Positions 1 through 8,425 of a DNA stretch of 64,000 nt are shown here, piece by piece. Below the pieces are notes generated by a model. It ran no database searches. It was not told where the DNA came from and worked only from the letters and a program-made list of their open reading frames with translations. Source of the stretch: Paraburkholderia guartelaensis (lineage in GTDB: Bacteria; Pseudomonadota; Gammaproteobacteria; Burkholderiales; Burkholderiaceae). The stretch lies in the NCBI RefSeq assembly GCF_004353905.1, contig NZ_SMOD01000014.1, forward strand, positions 167,616 through 231,615. The letters run 5' to 3'. Numbering within the stretch: the first letter of the stretch is position 1; every line of letters begins with the position of its first letter. A program made the position numbers and the translations under genes.

Positions 1-570
1 GGACGGAATCACCAGATGGAAGGCGTCCGATGCGCTCGCGCCATACGCGGTCGGATTCACCAGCGGATCGATGATCTTGAGTTGCTCGATGACCGAGCCG
101 GGCCATCCGTGCGTGACCACGAGCGGCATCGCGTTCGCATGTTTCGAACGGACGTGAATGAAATGAATGTCCACGCCGTCGATTTCAGTCACGAAGTTCG
201 GCAACGCGTTCAGTTTCGCTTCGACCTTGCGCCAGTCGTAATCGGTCGACCAATGTCGCGCGACTTCCTGAGTCATTGCGAGCGGAACGCCTTGCGTATC
301 GTCGGCGACTGTCTCGCGGTCCGGCCATCGCGTCGCCTTGATGCGTCGCCGCAAGTCGATCAACTGCGACTCCGGCACATGGATGCGAAGCTCACGGATA
401 GCGGTCTTGTCGTCGCCAGTTGCCGCGGCAGCGTCCGTGATGGATTGATTTTCCTGCGCGAAAGCCAGCTGACTCAGCGAGCCGGCAGCAACGGCAGCCG
501 CGGCCACGCTGACAAAGCGGCGGCGAGACGGCGAAGGGAGAAGAATATCGTCCGGCATAAGTGTTCCCAT
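1..570 (-). CDS. Epoxide hydrolase, N-terminal part (cut by window edge)
   Basis: The gene runs off the left edge, so only about 190 N-terminal residues are visible. It opens with a twin-arginine signal (SRRRFV followed by an Ala-rich hydrophobic stretch ending LAFA), which suggests folded export through Tat. Then comes the epoxide-hydrolase N-terminal (EHN) domain, with IRELRIHVPE and a stretch ending KATRWPD. The start of the alpha/beta-hydrolase fold follows, with the oxyanion-hole motif HGWPGS. EHN-family enzymes open epoxides through an Asp-alkyl ester; the catalytic triad lies outside the window. I placed the start at 570; a second in-frame ATG at 558 has a better GGGA spacing. The natural substrate is unknown. 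Confidence 0.88.
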   Translation of the reverse strand, partial: MGTLMPDDILLPSPSRRRFVSVAAAAVAAGSLSQLAFAQENQSITDAAAATGDDKTAIRELRIHVPESQLIDLRRRIKATRWPDRETVADDTQGVPLAMTQEVARHWSTDYDWRKVEAKLNALPNFVTEIDGVDIHFIHVRSKHANAMPLVVTHGWPGSVIEQLKIIDPLVNPTAYGASASDAFHLVIPS

Positions 571-925
571 TGGCGATGAAGCCAGTTCTCGATTGATAGC
601 GGTGTGATTTGACGCACGATGGATTGCGATGACTGCGCGACAGCGCAGCCGCCGATCTCCAGCGACCGGTTGTCCGTGGGATCACGTCGACCCATGACAA
701 CGGGCACAGAACGTCTTTGTCGTGTTGCATCTGCAACATCTGGCGATTGCGTTCTGTGCGTACTCGCCGCGCGACGGGCGTATTTGAGCGCGCAGACGTA
801 TCCCGAATGTGTCGAGGAAGGGGGGCTTTTGTGATTGCACGTATCAATGCGGCGAGCAGATACACTGCGATACAGAACGCAACCGTGTCATTGCGAAGGT
901 CTGATTTCGTCCGAACTTTCTACGG
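571..925. other. Intergenic, no gene recognised
   Basis: This 355-base stretch lies upstream of the epoxide hydrolase and downstream of the DUF4239 gene. The reading frames crossing it are rich in Arg, Ser and Cys and look like non-coding shadows. I see no convincing promoter, terminator or RNA in it. Confidence 0.4.
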
Positions 926-1687
926 CTACTGTCCAAGTATGGAGAGCGCCTCATGCACCGGCGCAAGAGAGACAGAGACGATTCCACCGAGTGGCGTGTT
1001 CATTTCCAGGATCAGAAAGATGGCGATGGAAGTGGATATCGCGCCGAGAAAGAACGCGGCGACGAGCGTCGCGTTGGGTGACGTGAAGAGCCCGAACGAG
1101 CCGAAGATGATGCACAGCCACAGCACAAGCGTGAGCAATAGCGGCATCGGAGTCGAGCCTGCCGCCTGCAGCAGCGCAAGCTCGCGCATCGCCAGCACTT
1201 CACCGGCGATCTGGATGGCGCGCGCCTGTAGCAGACGTTGCGCTTCGTTGTTCGGCGACAGTTCCGCCAGCTTGCGTTGAATATTTTCGCCGCGTTTGAG
1301 CTCCTCGGGGCTGCGCATGCTTGCCAGCTGAGCCGGATCGCCAGAGCTGATCTTCTGTACACCTATGGAGACGCTCTGCTTCAGCAAGGCGCGGATCTCC
1401 TGCGTCTCCGGACCATACTGGGCCAGTGTGCGATCGAGCAGAATGATATCGGTGGCGTCGCGTACGACCGCGGCGTTCGCGGCATCGAATGAGCTTTTCG
1501 CCGACGAGATCAGCAGCCCGAGCACCAATGCGGCCATCGTGGCTATCAATCCAATCGTCAGTTTAATGACGCTGACCGATTCGTCGCCGAGATGGTGCGC
1601 CGGCAGCAAGGCGTGCAGACACAAGCCGAGCAGGGCGCTACTAAACACGCATGCAAACACGATGACCGCGATGCCTAGATGGTGCAT
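926..1687 (-). CDS. DUF4239 (bestrophin-like) membrane protein
   Basis: A 253-residue integral membrane protein. There are two hydrophobic segments near the N terminus (about residues 5-30 and 40-65) and two near the C terminus (about 180-230). A polar central domain of about 110 residues lies between them and is probably not in the bilayer. The pattern, including GLLISSAKSSFD after the second segment, matches the DUF4239/bestrophin-like family. No function is established. A paralogue with the same architecture is at 51100-51873. The gene stands alone on the minus strand with no obvious partner. Confidence 0.75.
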   Translation of the reverse strand: MHHLGIAVIVFACVFSSALLGLCLHALLPAHHLGDESVSVIKLTIGLIATMAALVLGLLISSAKSSFDAANAAVVRDATDIILLDRTLAQYGPETQEIRALLKQSVSIGVQKISSGDPAQLASMRSPEELKRGENIQRKLAELSPNNEAQRLLQARAIQIAGEVLAMRELALLQAAGSTPMPLLLTLVLWLCIIFGSFGLFTSPNATLVAAFFLGAISTSIAIFLILEMNTPLGGIVSVSLAPVHEALSILGQ

Positions 1688-1722
1688 TGTTCGATTCCCC
1701 TTTTTTGCATCGAGCAGTTTCT

Positions 1723-1739
1723 ATTACACGCTATGTAAT
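1723..1739. promoter_or_regulatory. Inverted repeat, possible LysR-type operator
   Basis: ATTACA-CGCTA-TGTAAT is a perfect 6-bp inverted repeat containing a T-N11-A core. It sits 84 bp before the start of the CMD-family gene and just upstream of the divergent DUF4239 gene. No LysR gene is adjacent, so the cognate regulator is unknown. Confidence 0.4.
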
Positions 1740-1822
1740 TGGCGAGCCTGCGGCGCATGACTACTCTTTGCTTGTCGGTTCATCGCCCCTTGATGCATGC
1801 GTCCAACTCCCAAGGAAATATC

Positions 1823-2371
1823 ATGGCTAACTTCCCCGTCTATACACTCGAATCGGCTCCTGAAGGCTCGAAGCCGGGATTGAAATGGCTTGCTGAAGCA
1901 TTCGGCATGGTCCCCAATATTGCCGGCGCAATTGCCGGTTCGCCGAAACTGATCAACGGCCTGACCGGCGTGTTTCAGCAGGTTCATGGCGGCAATTTCA
2001 CGGAAGCACAGGTTCAGACCCTGTTGCTCACGAATGCCGTCACCAATGGCAGTACCTGGGCTGTCGCCTTCCACACCTGCCTCGCACTCAAGGAAGGGCT
2101 CAGCGAAGCCGATGTGCATGCCATCCGCGCCCGTCGTCTGCCGGCCGACGAGAAGCTTGCGGCGCTCTCGCATCTCGCACGCACGTTGATCGACAAGCGT
2201 GGCCGTCTCGACGATCACGACGTCGCGTCGTTCACGGCCGCCGGTTTCGCGCAGGCGCTGGTGCTCGATGTCATCCTGGTTAGCGCTGCGTCGACCATGA
2301 CGAACTATACCGGCAGCGTCGCCAATCCGCCGCTCGAAGCGATGTTCCAGCAATACGCCTGGCAGGGTTAA
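1823..2371 (+). CDS. Carboxymuconolactone decarboxylase (AhpD-like) family protein lacking the CxxC
   Basis: A 182-residue all-helical CMD/AhpD-fold protein. The start at 1823 follows AAGGA with 7-base spacing. The usual active site, CxxC followed by His four residues later, is altered. The aligned stretch is NGSTWAVAFHT, so the two cysteines are replaced by Ser77 and Ala80, while His84 is kept. Peroxidase activity of the AhpD type is therefore unlikely, and a different or lost chemistry is inferred. It is the first gene of a co-directional trio with a PfpI-family protein and an O-methyltransferase, which suggests one detoxification or tailoring route. Confidence 0.75.
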   Translation: MANFPVYTLESAPEGSKPGLKWLAEAFGMVPNIAGAIAGSPKLINGLTGVFQQVHGGNFTEAQVQTLLLTNAVTNGSTWAVAFHTCLALKEGLSEADVHAIRARRLPADEKLAALSHLARTLIDKRGRLDDHDVASFTAAGFAQALVLDVILVSAASTMTNYTGSVANPPLEAMFQQYAWQG

Positions 2372-2392
2372 GCACCAGGCGCCGAAGCACCT

Positions 2393-2429
2393 GGCGAGAG
2401 GGCGGTAATCGACTGTCCGCCTTCTCGCC
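2393..2429 (+). repeat. Intercistronic hairpin
   Basis: GGCGAGAGGGCGG pairs with CCGCCTTCTCGCC across an 11-base loop, giving 13 pairs with one G-U. It follows the CMD gene and precedes the PfpI gene. No T-run follows, so it looks like an mRNA-processing or stabilising hairpin rather than a classic terminator. Confidence 0.55.
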
Positions 2430-2468
2430 GGTCACCCTTGCTGTTCTGTTTTCCAAAAGGAGACGGAT

Positions 2469-3188
2469 ATGACTGTTCCTCTGGACGTTCACCTGAAAAT
2501 TGGCGGCATCATCTTTCCGGGCATGGACCAGTGCGATTTCACTGGACCTTTCGAAGCGCTGGCGCGAGTGCCCAATTCGTCGTTCTTTACGCTCTGGAAG
2601 GACAAGAACCCGGTTCGCGATCTGGCTGGCATGCAGTTGCTGGCCGACACCACGTTCGAAGAGGCGCCGCAGCTCGACGTCCTCCTGGTGCCGGGCGGAC
2701 ATGGCCAGGAGGCGTTGATGCACGACGAAACCTTTCTGTCGTTCATCCGCAGTCAGGCAGCCGGGGCGCGCTACGTTTATTCGGTCTGTACCGGCGCGCT
2801 GCTCTGCGGTGCGGCGGGCCTGCTGCACGGCAAGCGTGCCACTACGCACTGGACGGCAATGGGCGTCCTCCCGCTATATGGCGCGATCCCAAGCGGCGAG
2901 CGGGTGGTGATCGACGGACAACTGATCAGCGCAGGTGGCGTGACGTCGGGAATCGATGGTTCGTTGATCGTGGTCTCGCTGCTGCGGGGAGAGACAGTCG
3001 CCCAGGAACTGCAACTGTATATGGCCTATGACCCGAAGCCGCCATTCCAGTCCGGTTCTCCTGAAACGGCGCCGGCGCACATCCTGGCGACGGTGACCGA
3101 ACGTGCGCAAGCCATTACCGAAAAGCGGATGGCTACCGGACGCGTCTACCAGGACTCTGCGGGAAAGCGCACGGTCTCGGGCAGTTGA
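2469..3188 (+). CDS. DJ-1/PfpI family protein, isonitrile hydratase-like
   Basis: A 239-residue class I glutamine-amidotransferase-like protein. The nucleophile elbow is YSVCTGA with Cys107; the N-terminal acidic region is PGMDQCDFTGPFE. There is no C-terminal AraC helix-turn-helix, so it is an enzyme rather than a GlxA-type regulator. The closest named family is isonitrile hydratase (InhA), which converts isonitriles to N-formamides; this substrate is inferred only. The start at 2469 follows AAAAGGAG. Its neighbours are a CMD-family protein and an O-methyltransferase. Confidence 0.72.
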   Translation: MTVPLDVHLKIGGIIFPGMDQCDFTGPFEALARVPNSSFFTLWKDKNPVRDLAGMQLLADTTFEEAPQLDVLLVPGGHGQEALMHDETFLSFIRSQAAGARYVYSVCTGALLCGAAGLLHGKRATTHWTAMGVLPLYGAIPSGERVVIDGQLISAGGVTSGIDGSLIVVSLLRGETVAQELQLYMAYDPKPPFQSGSPETAPAHILATVTERAQAITEKRMATGRVYQDSAGKRTVSGS

Positions 3189-3306
3189 GGCAGGCGCGGA
3201 ATAGTGTTCGCCCGCAAGGTGTTCTGTTGACGGAAAGTAGATTCGCGTAGCGCAGCGAAGCAAAGCCATCGAGAACCTTGATACCCCTGCGAAAGGAGAA
3301 GAGACA

Positions 3307-4356
3307 ATGGAAGCGCAAACGAGTACCTTCACGCCTGAAACCGGGAGCGCATCCGCCGCTTCCCCACAAAAACTCCTTCAGTTGGCCATGGGTTTTTGGG
3401 CCTCGAAGGCGCTGCTATCCGCGGTCGAACTCGACCTGTTCACCGTCTTGGGCAAAGGCCCGCGCACAGCCACGCAATTGATGGAGCAACTGCAATTGCA
3501 TCCGAGATCGGCACACGACTTTCTCGATGCTCTGGTTGCGCTAGGAGTCCTGGATCGAGACGACGGCCTGTACCGGAATTCCGCCGATGCCGGTGCATTT
3601 CTGGACAGAGCAAAGCCAGGCTGTATCGCCGGAATGCTGCTCATGGCTAACAACCGCCTATATCCGTTCTGGGGTTCGCTGACCGAAGCGCTGCGCACGG
3701 GTCTGCCGCAGAACGAAGCCAGGCAGGGCGGCAACGCGTTCGAGGCAATCTATCGTGACGAACGCGGGCTACGTGAGTTTCTGGGCGCGATGACTGGTGT
3801 GAGCCTGGATCTGGCAAAGGAGATTGCGCAAAAATTTCCGTGGCAGAACTATCGCTCGGTCGTTGACGTCGGCACCGCGCAGGGCGCCCTGGTGGCGGAG
3901 GTTGCGCGTGCGCACGAGCATCTTTCGGGAATTGGATTCGACCTGCCCGCCGTCGCTCCGATGTTCAACGACTACATCGCGGCGAACGGGCTACAGGATC
4001 GAATTCACTTTCAGCCAGGCGACTTCTTCAAGGACGCCATGCCTTCAGCCGACGTTCTGGTGATGGGGCACATTCTTCACGACTGGAATCTCGAACAGAA
4101 GCGCGAATTGCTCGCGAGGAGCTATCAGGCGTTGCCCGCGGGCGGATGTGTGATCGTCTACGACGCGATGATTGACGACGAGCGCAGGCACAATGCGTTC
4201 GGTATGCTAATGAGTTTGAACATGCTGATCGAGACGCCTGGTGGCTTCGACTATACCGCCAGGCAGTGCCGTGAATGGATGACCGAGGCGGGCTTCCGGG
4301 AGATCAGAGTCGAACCGCTGGCCGGGCAAAACTCGATGATTGTTGGCGTCCGCTAA
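3307..4356 (+). CDS. SAM-dependent O-methyltransferase (ASMT/plant-type OMT family)
   Basis: A 349-residue class I methyltransferase. An N-terminal winged-helix dimerisation domain spans about residues 20-110. The SAM-binding loop is DVGTAQG (about 187-193) and the catalytic histidine is in GHILHDW (His258). This layout is typical of hydroxyindole, hydroxyneurosporene and polyketide O-methyltransferases. The start at 3307 follows GAAAGGAGAAGAG. It ends the CMD-PfpI-OMT unit and converges with an aldo/keto reductase. The acceptor substrate cannot be read from the sequence. Confidence 0.82.
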   Translation: MEAQTSTFTPETGSASAASPQKLLQLAMGFWASKALLSAVELDLFTVLGKGPRTATQLMEQLQLHPRSAHDFLDALVALGVLDRDDGLYRNSADAGAFLDRAKPGCIAGMLLMANNRLYPFWGSLTEALRTGLPQNEARQGGNAFEAIYRDERGLREFLGAMTGVSLDLAKEIAQKFPWQNYRSVVDVGTAQGALVAEVARAHEHLSGIGFDLPAVAPMFNDYIAANGLQDRIHFQPGDFFKDAMPSADVLVMGHILHDWNLEQKRELLARSYQALPAGGCVIVYDAMIDDERRHNAFGMLMSLNMLIETPGGFDYTARQCREWMTEAGFREIRVEPLAGQNSMIVGVR

Positions 4357-4451
4357 CGGGGCCACGCGCATTGATTCGATCGCTTGAACGCATCGTGGAG
4401 CTCGGGCCCGATGCGTTCTCGTCCATACGTTCGTGTGACAGCCGTTAGCGG
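4350..4451. repeat. 10-bp inverted repeat spanning two convergent stop codons
   Basis: CCGCTAACGG at 4350-4359 is repeated in inverse orientation at 4442-4451. Each copy contains the TAA stop of one of the convergent genes (methyltransferase and aldo/keto reductase). The arms are 82 bp apart. No U-tract is present, so this is a weak candidate for a bidirectional end structure. Confidence 0.35.
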
Positions 4452-5431
4452 TCAAGATGAGACAGCATGGGCGGCAGGTAACGTGTGCCCGCGGTCTGGT
4501 GCTCAGCAAGGAAGCCCCCGATGCGATCCAGATCCGCTGGCGTCAGACGAACGGAAGCTGCGTTCACGTTCTCTTCGAGGTATTTGCGCCGTTTGGTCCC
4601 AGGGATCGGGACCAGATCGTCGCCTTGCTTCAGCAGCCAGGCGAGCGCAAGCTGGCCCGGTGTCACGGACTTTTCGTCTGCAAGTTTCTTGACGAAATCT
4701 GCGAGCTTGGCGTTCGTGTCGAAGTTGCTGCCCTGGATGCGCGGATCATTGGCTGCACGCCAGTCGTCGGCGGGAAGGTCCTCCGCCCGCCTGGAATTGC
4801 CGGTCAGGAAGCCCCGGCCTAGCGGGCTGTACGGAACGAAGCCGATACCCAGTTCGCGCAGCGCCGGCAACACCTTCTCTTCGACGCCGCGTTCAAACAG
4901 CGAATACTCGCTTTGCACGGCCGAGACCGGTTGCACGGCATGGGCGCGCCGGATGGTCTCGACGCTCGCTTCCGACAAGCCGAAATAGCGAACCTTGCCT
5001 GCCGCGATCGCGTCCTTGACCGCGCCGGCCACGTCCTCGATCGGCACGGCGGGATCCACGCGATGCTGGTAGAGCAGATCGATGTGATCGGTCTGCAACC
5101 GGACGAGCGACGCGTCGATCACCTCCTTGATATGGGCGGGGCGGCTGTCGAGGCCGCGTACCCCGTTGTCGAACCTGAAGCCGAATTTCGTCGCGATCGT
5201 CACCGAGTCACGACGCCCTTTTAGCGCGCGTCCGAGTAGTTCTTCGTTGGCGAAAGGACCATAGATCTCCGCTGTATCGAGGAACGTGCAACCCAGTTCG
5301 ATCGCACGTTGGATCGTGGCGATCGACTCGGCGTCGTCGGGTGTGCCGTACGCGTAGGACATCCCCATGCACCCCAGCCCGATCTCCGAAACGACGAGTC
5401 CTTCACGTCCAAGCTTGCGCGTGTTCAGCAT
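4445..5431 (-). CDS. Aldo/keto reductase
   Basis: A 328-residue NADPH-dependent aldo/keto reductase of the AKR13-like class. The catalytic tetrad is visible as Asp52 and Tyr57 (DTAEIYG), Lys82 (TKFGF) and His123 (YQHRVD). The C-terminal phosphate-binding segment is PIPGTKRRKYLEEN. It reduces aldehydes or ketones in the cytoplasm; the substrate is not evident. It is monocistronic and convergent with the methyltransferase gene. Promoter elements are not clear. Confidence 0.88.
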   Translation of the reverse strand: MLNTRKLGREGLVVSEIGLGCMGMSYAYGTPDDAESIATIQRAIELGCTFLDTAEIYGPFANEELLGRALKGRRDSVTIATKFGFRFDNGVRGLDSRPAHIKEVIDASLVRLQTDHIDLLYQHRVDPAVPIEDVAGAVKDAIAAGKVRYFGLSEASVETIRRAHAVQPVSAVQSEYSLFERGVEEKVLPALRELGIGFVPYSPLGRGFLTGNSRRAEDLPADDWRAANDPRIQGSNFDTNAKLADFVKKLADEKSVTPGQLALAWLLKQGDDLVPIPGTKRRKYLEENVNAASVRLTPADLDRIGGFLAEHQTAGTRYLPPMLSHLDR

Positions 5432-5732
5432 ATTGCCCTCCTGTGATGGCTAGCTACCTACAATGGCACGCGCATCGAATAGGTGTTAGCACAATACTCT
5501 TGATTGCATACACGATTCTTCGATGCCTGTTTCAAGTGGGCGGCACTACGCCTCGCGCTTTTCCCGCATACACGTAGCCCAGTTTGCGACGGACATCGCA
5601 CGTTGCGACCTTTGCTAACGTACAAGCACGCATGAGTTCACCCGGCGCTGCTCCGGGAGCGGGCGGAGTCGGACCTGCGGCATTACATCGCGTTTTCAGC
5701 ATTCCCAGCGGCATTTCTCCGCCAGTCCGTAT
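5432..5732. other. Intergenic between divergent genes
   Basis: About 300 bases between the divergent aldo/keto reductase and nnrS. I see no supported gene. The only recognisable element is the palindrome at 5733-5755 at its right end. Confidence 0.4.
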
Positions 5733-5755
5733 AAGATGCATTGAAAATGAATGTA
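5733..5755. promoter_or_regulatory. NsrR-like nitric-oxide-responsive site before nnrS
   Basis: AAGATGCATTG-A-AAATGAATGTA is an imperfect 11-1-11 inverted repeat with 7 of 11 symmetric positions. The left arm is close to the NsrR half-site AAGATGYATTT. It lies 15 bp before the preferred nnrS start, a position that would block transcription or initiation. NsrR control of nnrS is known in proteobacteria; here it is inferred. Confidence 0.45.
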
Positions 5756-5770
5756 TTGGCGAGAGCGATC

Positions 5771-6967
5771 ATGACCGTCTTCCGAATCGAAGAACCCACC
5801 CCGGCGGCTCGCGGTGGTTTCGCGCTGTGGGCGCTTGGTTTCCGGCCGTTCTACCTGGGTGGCGCGCTCTTTGGCGGCGCGGCGCTGCTGGCCTGGATGG
5901 CCGCGTATGCCGGCCATCCGTTGCCGGGTCTCAGTTCGTACCTGCCGGGCATGTTCTGGCACGCGCACGAGATGATCTTCGGCTTTGGCGCAGCGATCGT
6001 GGCGGGTTTTTTGCTGACCGCCGTGCGCGCGTGGACGTCGGTTACGCCGGCGCAGGGCAAGTCGCTGGCGGCGCTATGGTTGCTGTGGCTCGCGGGGCGC
6101 ATCACCGTTGCCTACGCGCCGCCTGGCGTTGCCGCCGTGGTCGACAGCCTCTTTCTCCCTGCGTGCGCGCTCGTGTTGCTGCGCGTGCTCATCGGCGCCA
6201 AGAATAGCCACAACATCTTTTTGCCGGTCGCGCTCGGCATGCTCGCCGCGCTGAACGTGGCGTTCCATCTTTCGATGCTGGCCGGTCGCGCGGACTGGGC
6301 GCTGCACAGCGCGTATCTCGCCGTGGGCATGCTGGTGCTGTTCATTACGATCATCGGCGGGCGCATCATTCCGTCGTTCACGGCCAATGCCGTGCCCGGC
6401 TACGCGGTGCAGCGCTGGGATGCGGTCGAGCGCGCGGTGATGCCGCTCAGCATGCTGGCGTTCGTGCTCGACGCCGCGCTAGGCTCCGGCGTGCTCGTCG
6501 CGATAGCCGCGTTCGCGGCGGCGGGCGCACAAGGTGCGCGGATCTGGGGCTGGCGTTCGTGGCAGGTCGGCAACCGGCCGATCCTGAGCATCCTGCACAT
6601 CGCCTATGTGTGGATACCCGTCGGCTTCGTGCTGCTCGCGCTCGCTGCATTGGGTTTAGTCGCGCATACGCTCGCCATTCACGCGTTCACGGTGGGGGCG
6701 ATCGGCTGCGCGATCATGGCGATGATCACACGCACGGCGCGCGGACATACGGGCCGCAAGCTGGTGGCGGGCGGCTTCGATATCGCCTGCTATGCGCTGC
6801 TCGTGATCGCCGCGCTGATTCGTGTGGCGGGCCCATGGCTCGCACCGCAGTGGCTGACCTTCTGGATCGAAGCGTCTGGCGCGTGCTGGGTCGTTGCGTT
6901 CGCAGCCTATTGCTATCGCTACGCAGGCTGGCTCATGGCGCCGCGTGTCGATGGTAAGGAGGGCTGA
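5771..6967 (+). CDS. nnrS: NnrS family heme/copper membrane protein
   Basis: A polytopic inner-membrane protein of 398 residues with about 12 hydrophobic segments. It shows NnrS hallmarks: GFRPFYLGG near the N terminus, FWHAHEMIFG (likely heme or metal-ligand histidines), GGRIIPSFT and MITRTARGHTGR. NnrS protects against nitric-oxide and nitrosative stress, often under NsrR. The start is uncertain: ATG at 5771 (after GGCGAGAG), ATG at 5747 and TTG at 5741 are all in frame. I prefer 5771 because the upstream codons overlap the NsrR-like palindrome. No denitrification genes are adjacent. Confidence 0.9.
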   Translation: MTVFRIEEPTPAARGGFALWALGFRPFYLGGALFGGAALLAWMAAYAGHPLPGLSSYLPGMFWHAHEMIFGFGAAIVAGFLLTAVRAWTSVTPAQGKSLAALWLLWLAGRITVAYAPPGVAAVVDSLFLPACALVLLRVLIGAKNSHNIFLPVALGMLAALNVAFHLSMLAGRADWALHSAYLAVGMLVLFITIIGGRIIPSFTANAVPGYAVQRWDAVERAVMPLSMLAFVLDAALGSGVLVAIAAFAAAGAQGARIWGWRSWQVGNRPILSILHIAYVWIPVGFVLLALAALGLVAHTLAIHAFTVGAIGCAIMAMITRTARGHTGRKLVAGGFDIACYALLVIAALIRVAGPWLAPQWLTFWIEASGACWVVAFAAYCYRYAGWLMAPRVDGKEG

Positions 6968-7065
6968 TTCATCGGCCTTGCACATGGCGTATCGCGCGAG
7001 TATGTTGACTGGCAAGGGCTGGACGCGCGTAACGCCTTGGGCCCGCCGATGAAGGAGGGTGTGCA

Positions 7066-7590
7066 ATGCATCACTCTGTTCAGATTGCAGGTGCAGCCTG
7101 TCTCGTTTTTGTAACCTGCGTGCAGGCTCAAACGTCAGCTTCCGAGCCGCCTGCGGCTGCTGTGCCAGAGCGCATGCCTTATGACATTCCTTACGGTGCG
7201 CCTATCGGGCTTGATGCAGCGAAGCATCTGCTTGCGCTCGCCGAAGCCGAGGCGCGCAGGCACGACTGGAAAATGAACATCGCCGTGGTCGATCCGCATG
7301 GCGAGCTCGTCGCCTTCGAGCGCATGGACGGCGCGCAATACGCCTCCGTCGAGGTCTCGCAGAACAAGGCACGCACGTCCGCACGCTTTCGCCGCGAGAC
7401 CCGCGTGTTCTATAACCAGTTCGAGAGCGGCCACGCCTACGTGGCCACGCTCGAGCCGGGCCTCGTGGCTTCGCCCGGCGGCTTTCCGCTAGTCGAGGAC
7501 GGCAAGGTGATCGGTGCGATCGGCTGCAGCGGCGGCACGGGTGATCAGGATGCCGTAGCGTGCAAGGCTGCGGCTTCCACGGTGAAGTGA
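7066..7590 (+). CDS. Secreted heme-binding protein, GlcG/HbpS family
   Basis: A 174-residue protein with an N-terminal signal peptide (cleavage likely near VQAQTS) followed by one GlcG/HbpS (DUF336) domain. Family features include ALAEAEARR, IAVVDPHGELVAF and the closing glycine-rich IGAIGCSGGT. These small proteins bind heme or cobalamin-like ligands and oligomerise; the exact role is open. AAGGAGG lies 8 bases before the ATG at 7066. It follows nnrS by about 100 bp and converges with a GntR-family gene. A link to heme or NO stress through nnrS is plausible but unproven. Confidence 0.85.
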   Translation: MHHSVQIAGAACLVFVTCVQAQTSASEPPAAAVPERMPYDIPYGAPIGLDAAKHLLALAEAEARRHDWKMNIAVVDPHGELVAFERMDGAQYASVEVSQNKARTSARFRRETRVFYNQFESGHAYVATLEPGLVASPGGFPLVEDGKVIGAIGCSGGTGDQDAVACKAAASTVK

Positions 7591-7616
7591 ACGCGCGAAG
7601 CCAGTCACTTCTTCAG

Positions 7617-8267
7617 TCAATGCGGCGAGCCGTATCCCTGTACATTCAGTAGATGCTCGCGCATGCAGCGCGCGGCGGTCTCGCCGTCGCGGGCGAGAAT
7701 CGCGTCGACGATGGACTGGTGCTGCTGCGCGAAATGGTGGCGCGTAGCCTGATCCGTGGTCTTTTCACGCTGGGTCGGCTTGATCCGCATGCCGTTGATC
7801 ACTTCCATGAGCGCGATGATCGCGGGATTGCGCGAGGCCTGAGCGATCAGCAGGTGAAAGCGCTGGTCCCATAGTTGCCACTCGTGATCGTCTTTCGCCG
7901 TCGCATTTCTTTTTGCGCACTTCTCCAGTTCGGTCAGATCCTCGGGCGTGGCCTTGGTGGCGGCAAGGCCGGCTAATGCCGGTTCGAACATCAGTCGCAT
8001 CTCCGCGATGTCTGCCGGGCTCGTACGTGAGCGCAGGCCACGCAGCGTGGGCGCGAACTTCAGCGGCCGGGCGCCCAGATAAGTGCCGCGCCCCACGCCG
8101 CGCCAGATTCGGCCCGACGCCTCCAGCGAGGCAAGCGCCGCGCGCAGTTCGCGGCGGCTCATGCCGAGGTCCTCGGCGAGCTTGCGTTCGGGAGGCAGCA
8201 CGTCGCCGTCTTTCAACCGGTGTTGTGCGATGTAGGCAAGCAGGCTGTCGAGCGCGGACCTTTCCAT
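7617..8267 (-). CDS. FadR-type GntR transcriptional regulator
   Basis: A 216-residue regulator. An N-terminal winged helix-turn-helix (about residues 5-65) contains LPPERKLAEDLGMSRRELR. An all-helical FCD ligand domain follows (about 85-205), with metal- and ligand-site residues in DQRFHLLIA and a closing EHLLNVQG. It is divergent from the GGT-like gene. A perfect inverted repeat 13 bp upstream of its start (8280-8295) is the probable autoregulatory operator. It likely controls the hydrolase/transporter cluster to its right; the ligand is unknown. Confidence 0.88.
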   Translation of the reverse strand: MERSALDSLLAYIAQHRLKDGDVLPPERKLAEDLGMSRRELRAALASLEASGRIWRGVGRGTYLGARPLKFAPTLRGLRSRTSPADIAEMRLMFEPALAGLAATKATPEDLTELEKCAKRNATAKDDHEWQLWDQRFHLLIAQASRNPAIIALMEVINGMRIKPTQREKTTDQATRHHFAQQHQSIVDAILARDGETAARCMREHLLNVQGYGSPH

Positions 8268-8279
8268 AATGTAACGTGT

Positions 8280-8295
8280 ACCAATGTGAATTGGT
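8280..8295. promoter_or_regulatory. Probable GntR operator
   Basis: ACCAAT-GTGA-ATTGGT is a perfect 6-bp inverted repeat. It lies 13 bp upstream of the FadR-type regulator start, within the divergent region shared with the GGT-like gene. The ACCA/TGGT outer bases resemble FadR-subfamily sites. Confidence 0.55.
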
Positions 8296-8425
8296 TTGAT
8301 TCTAGCAGCGGTGCTGCGGCGCGCAACCGCGAGATCGCCAAAATCGACTGGAGCTGTGAGATTCCGTCGAAATTACAGGGTTAACACCGGATGCGGCAAA
8401 AAATCTTCCTTCGTATCCTGATTGT

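Noticed and set aside
16..579. Plus-strand open frame over the epoxide hydrolase
   Set aside because: The minus strand encodes a recognisable Tat signal, EHN domain and HGWPGS motif, so the plus frame is a shadow.
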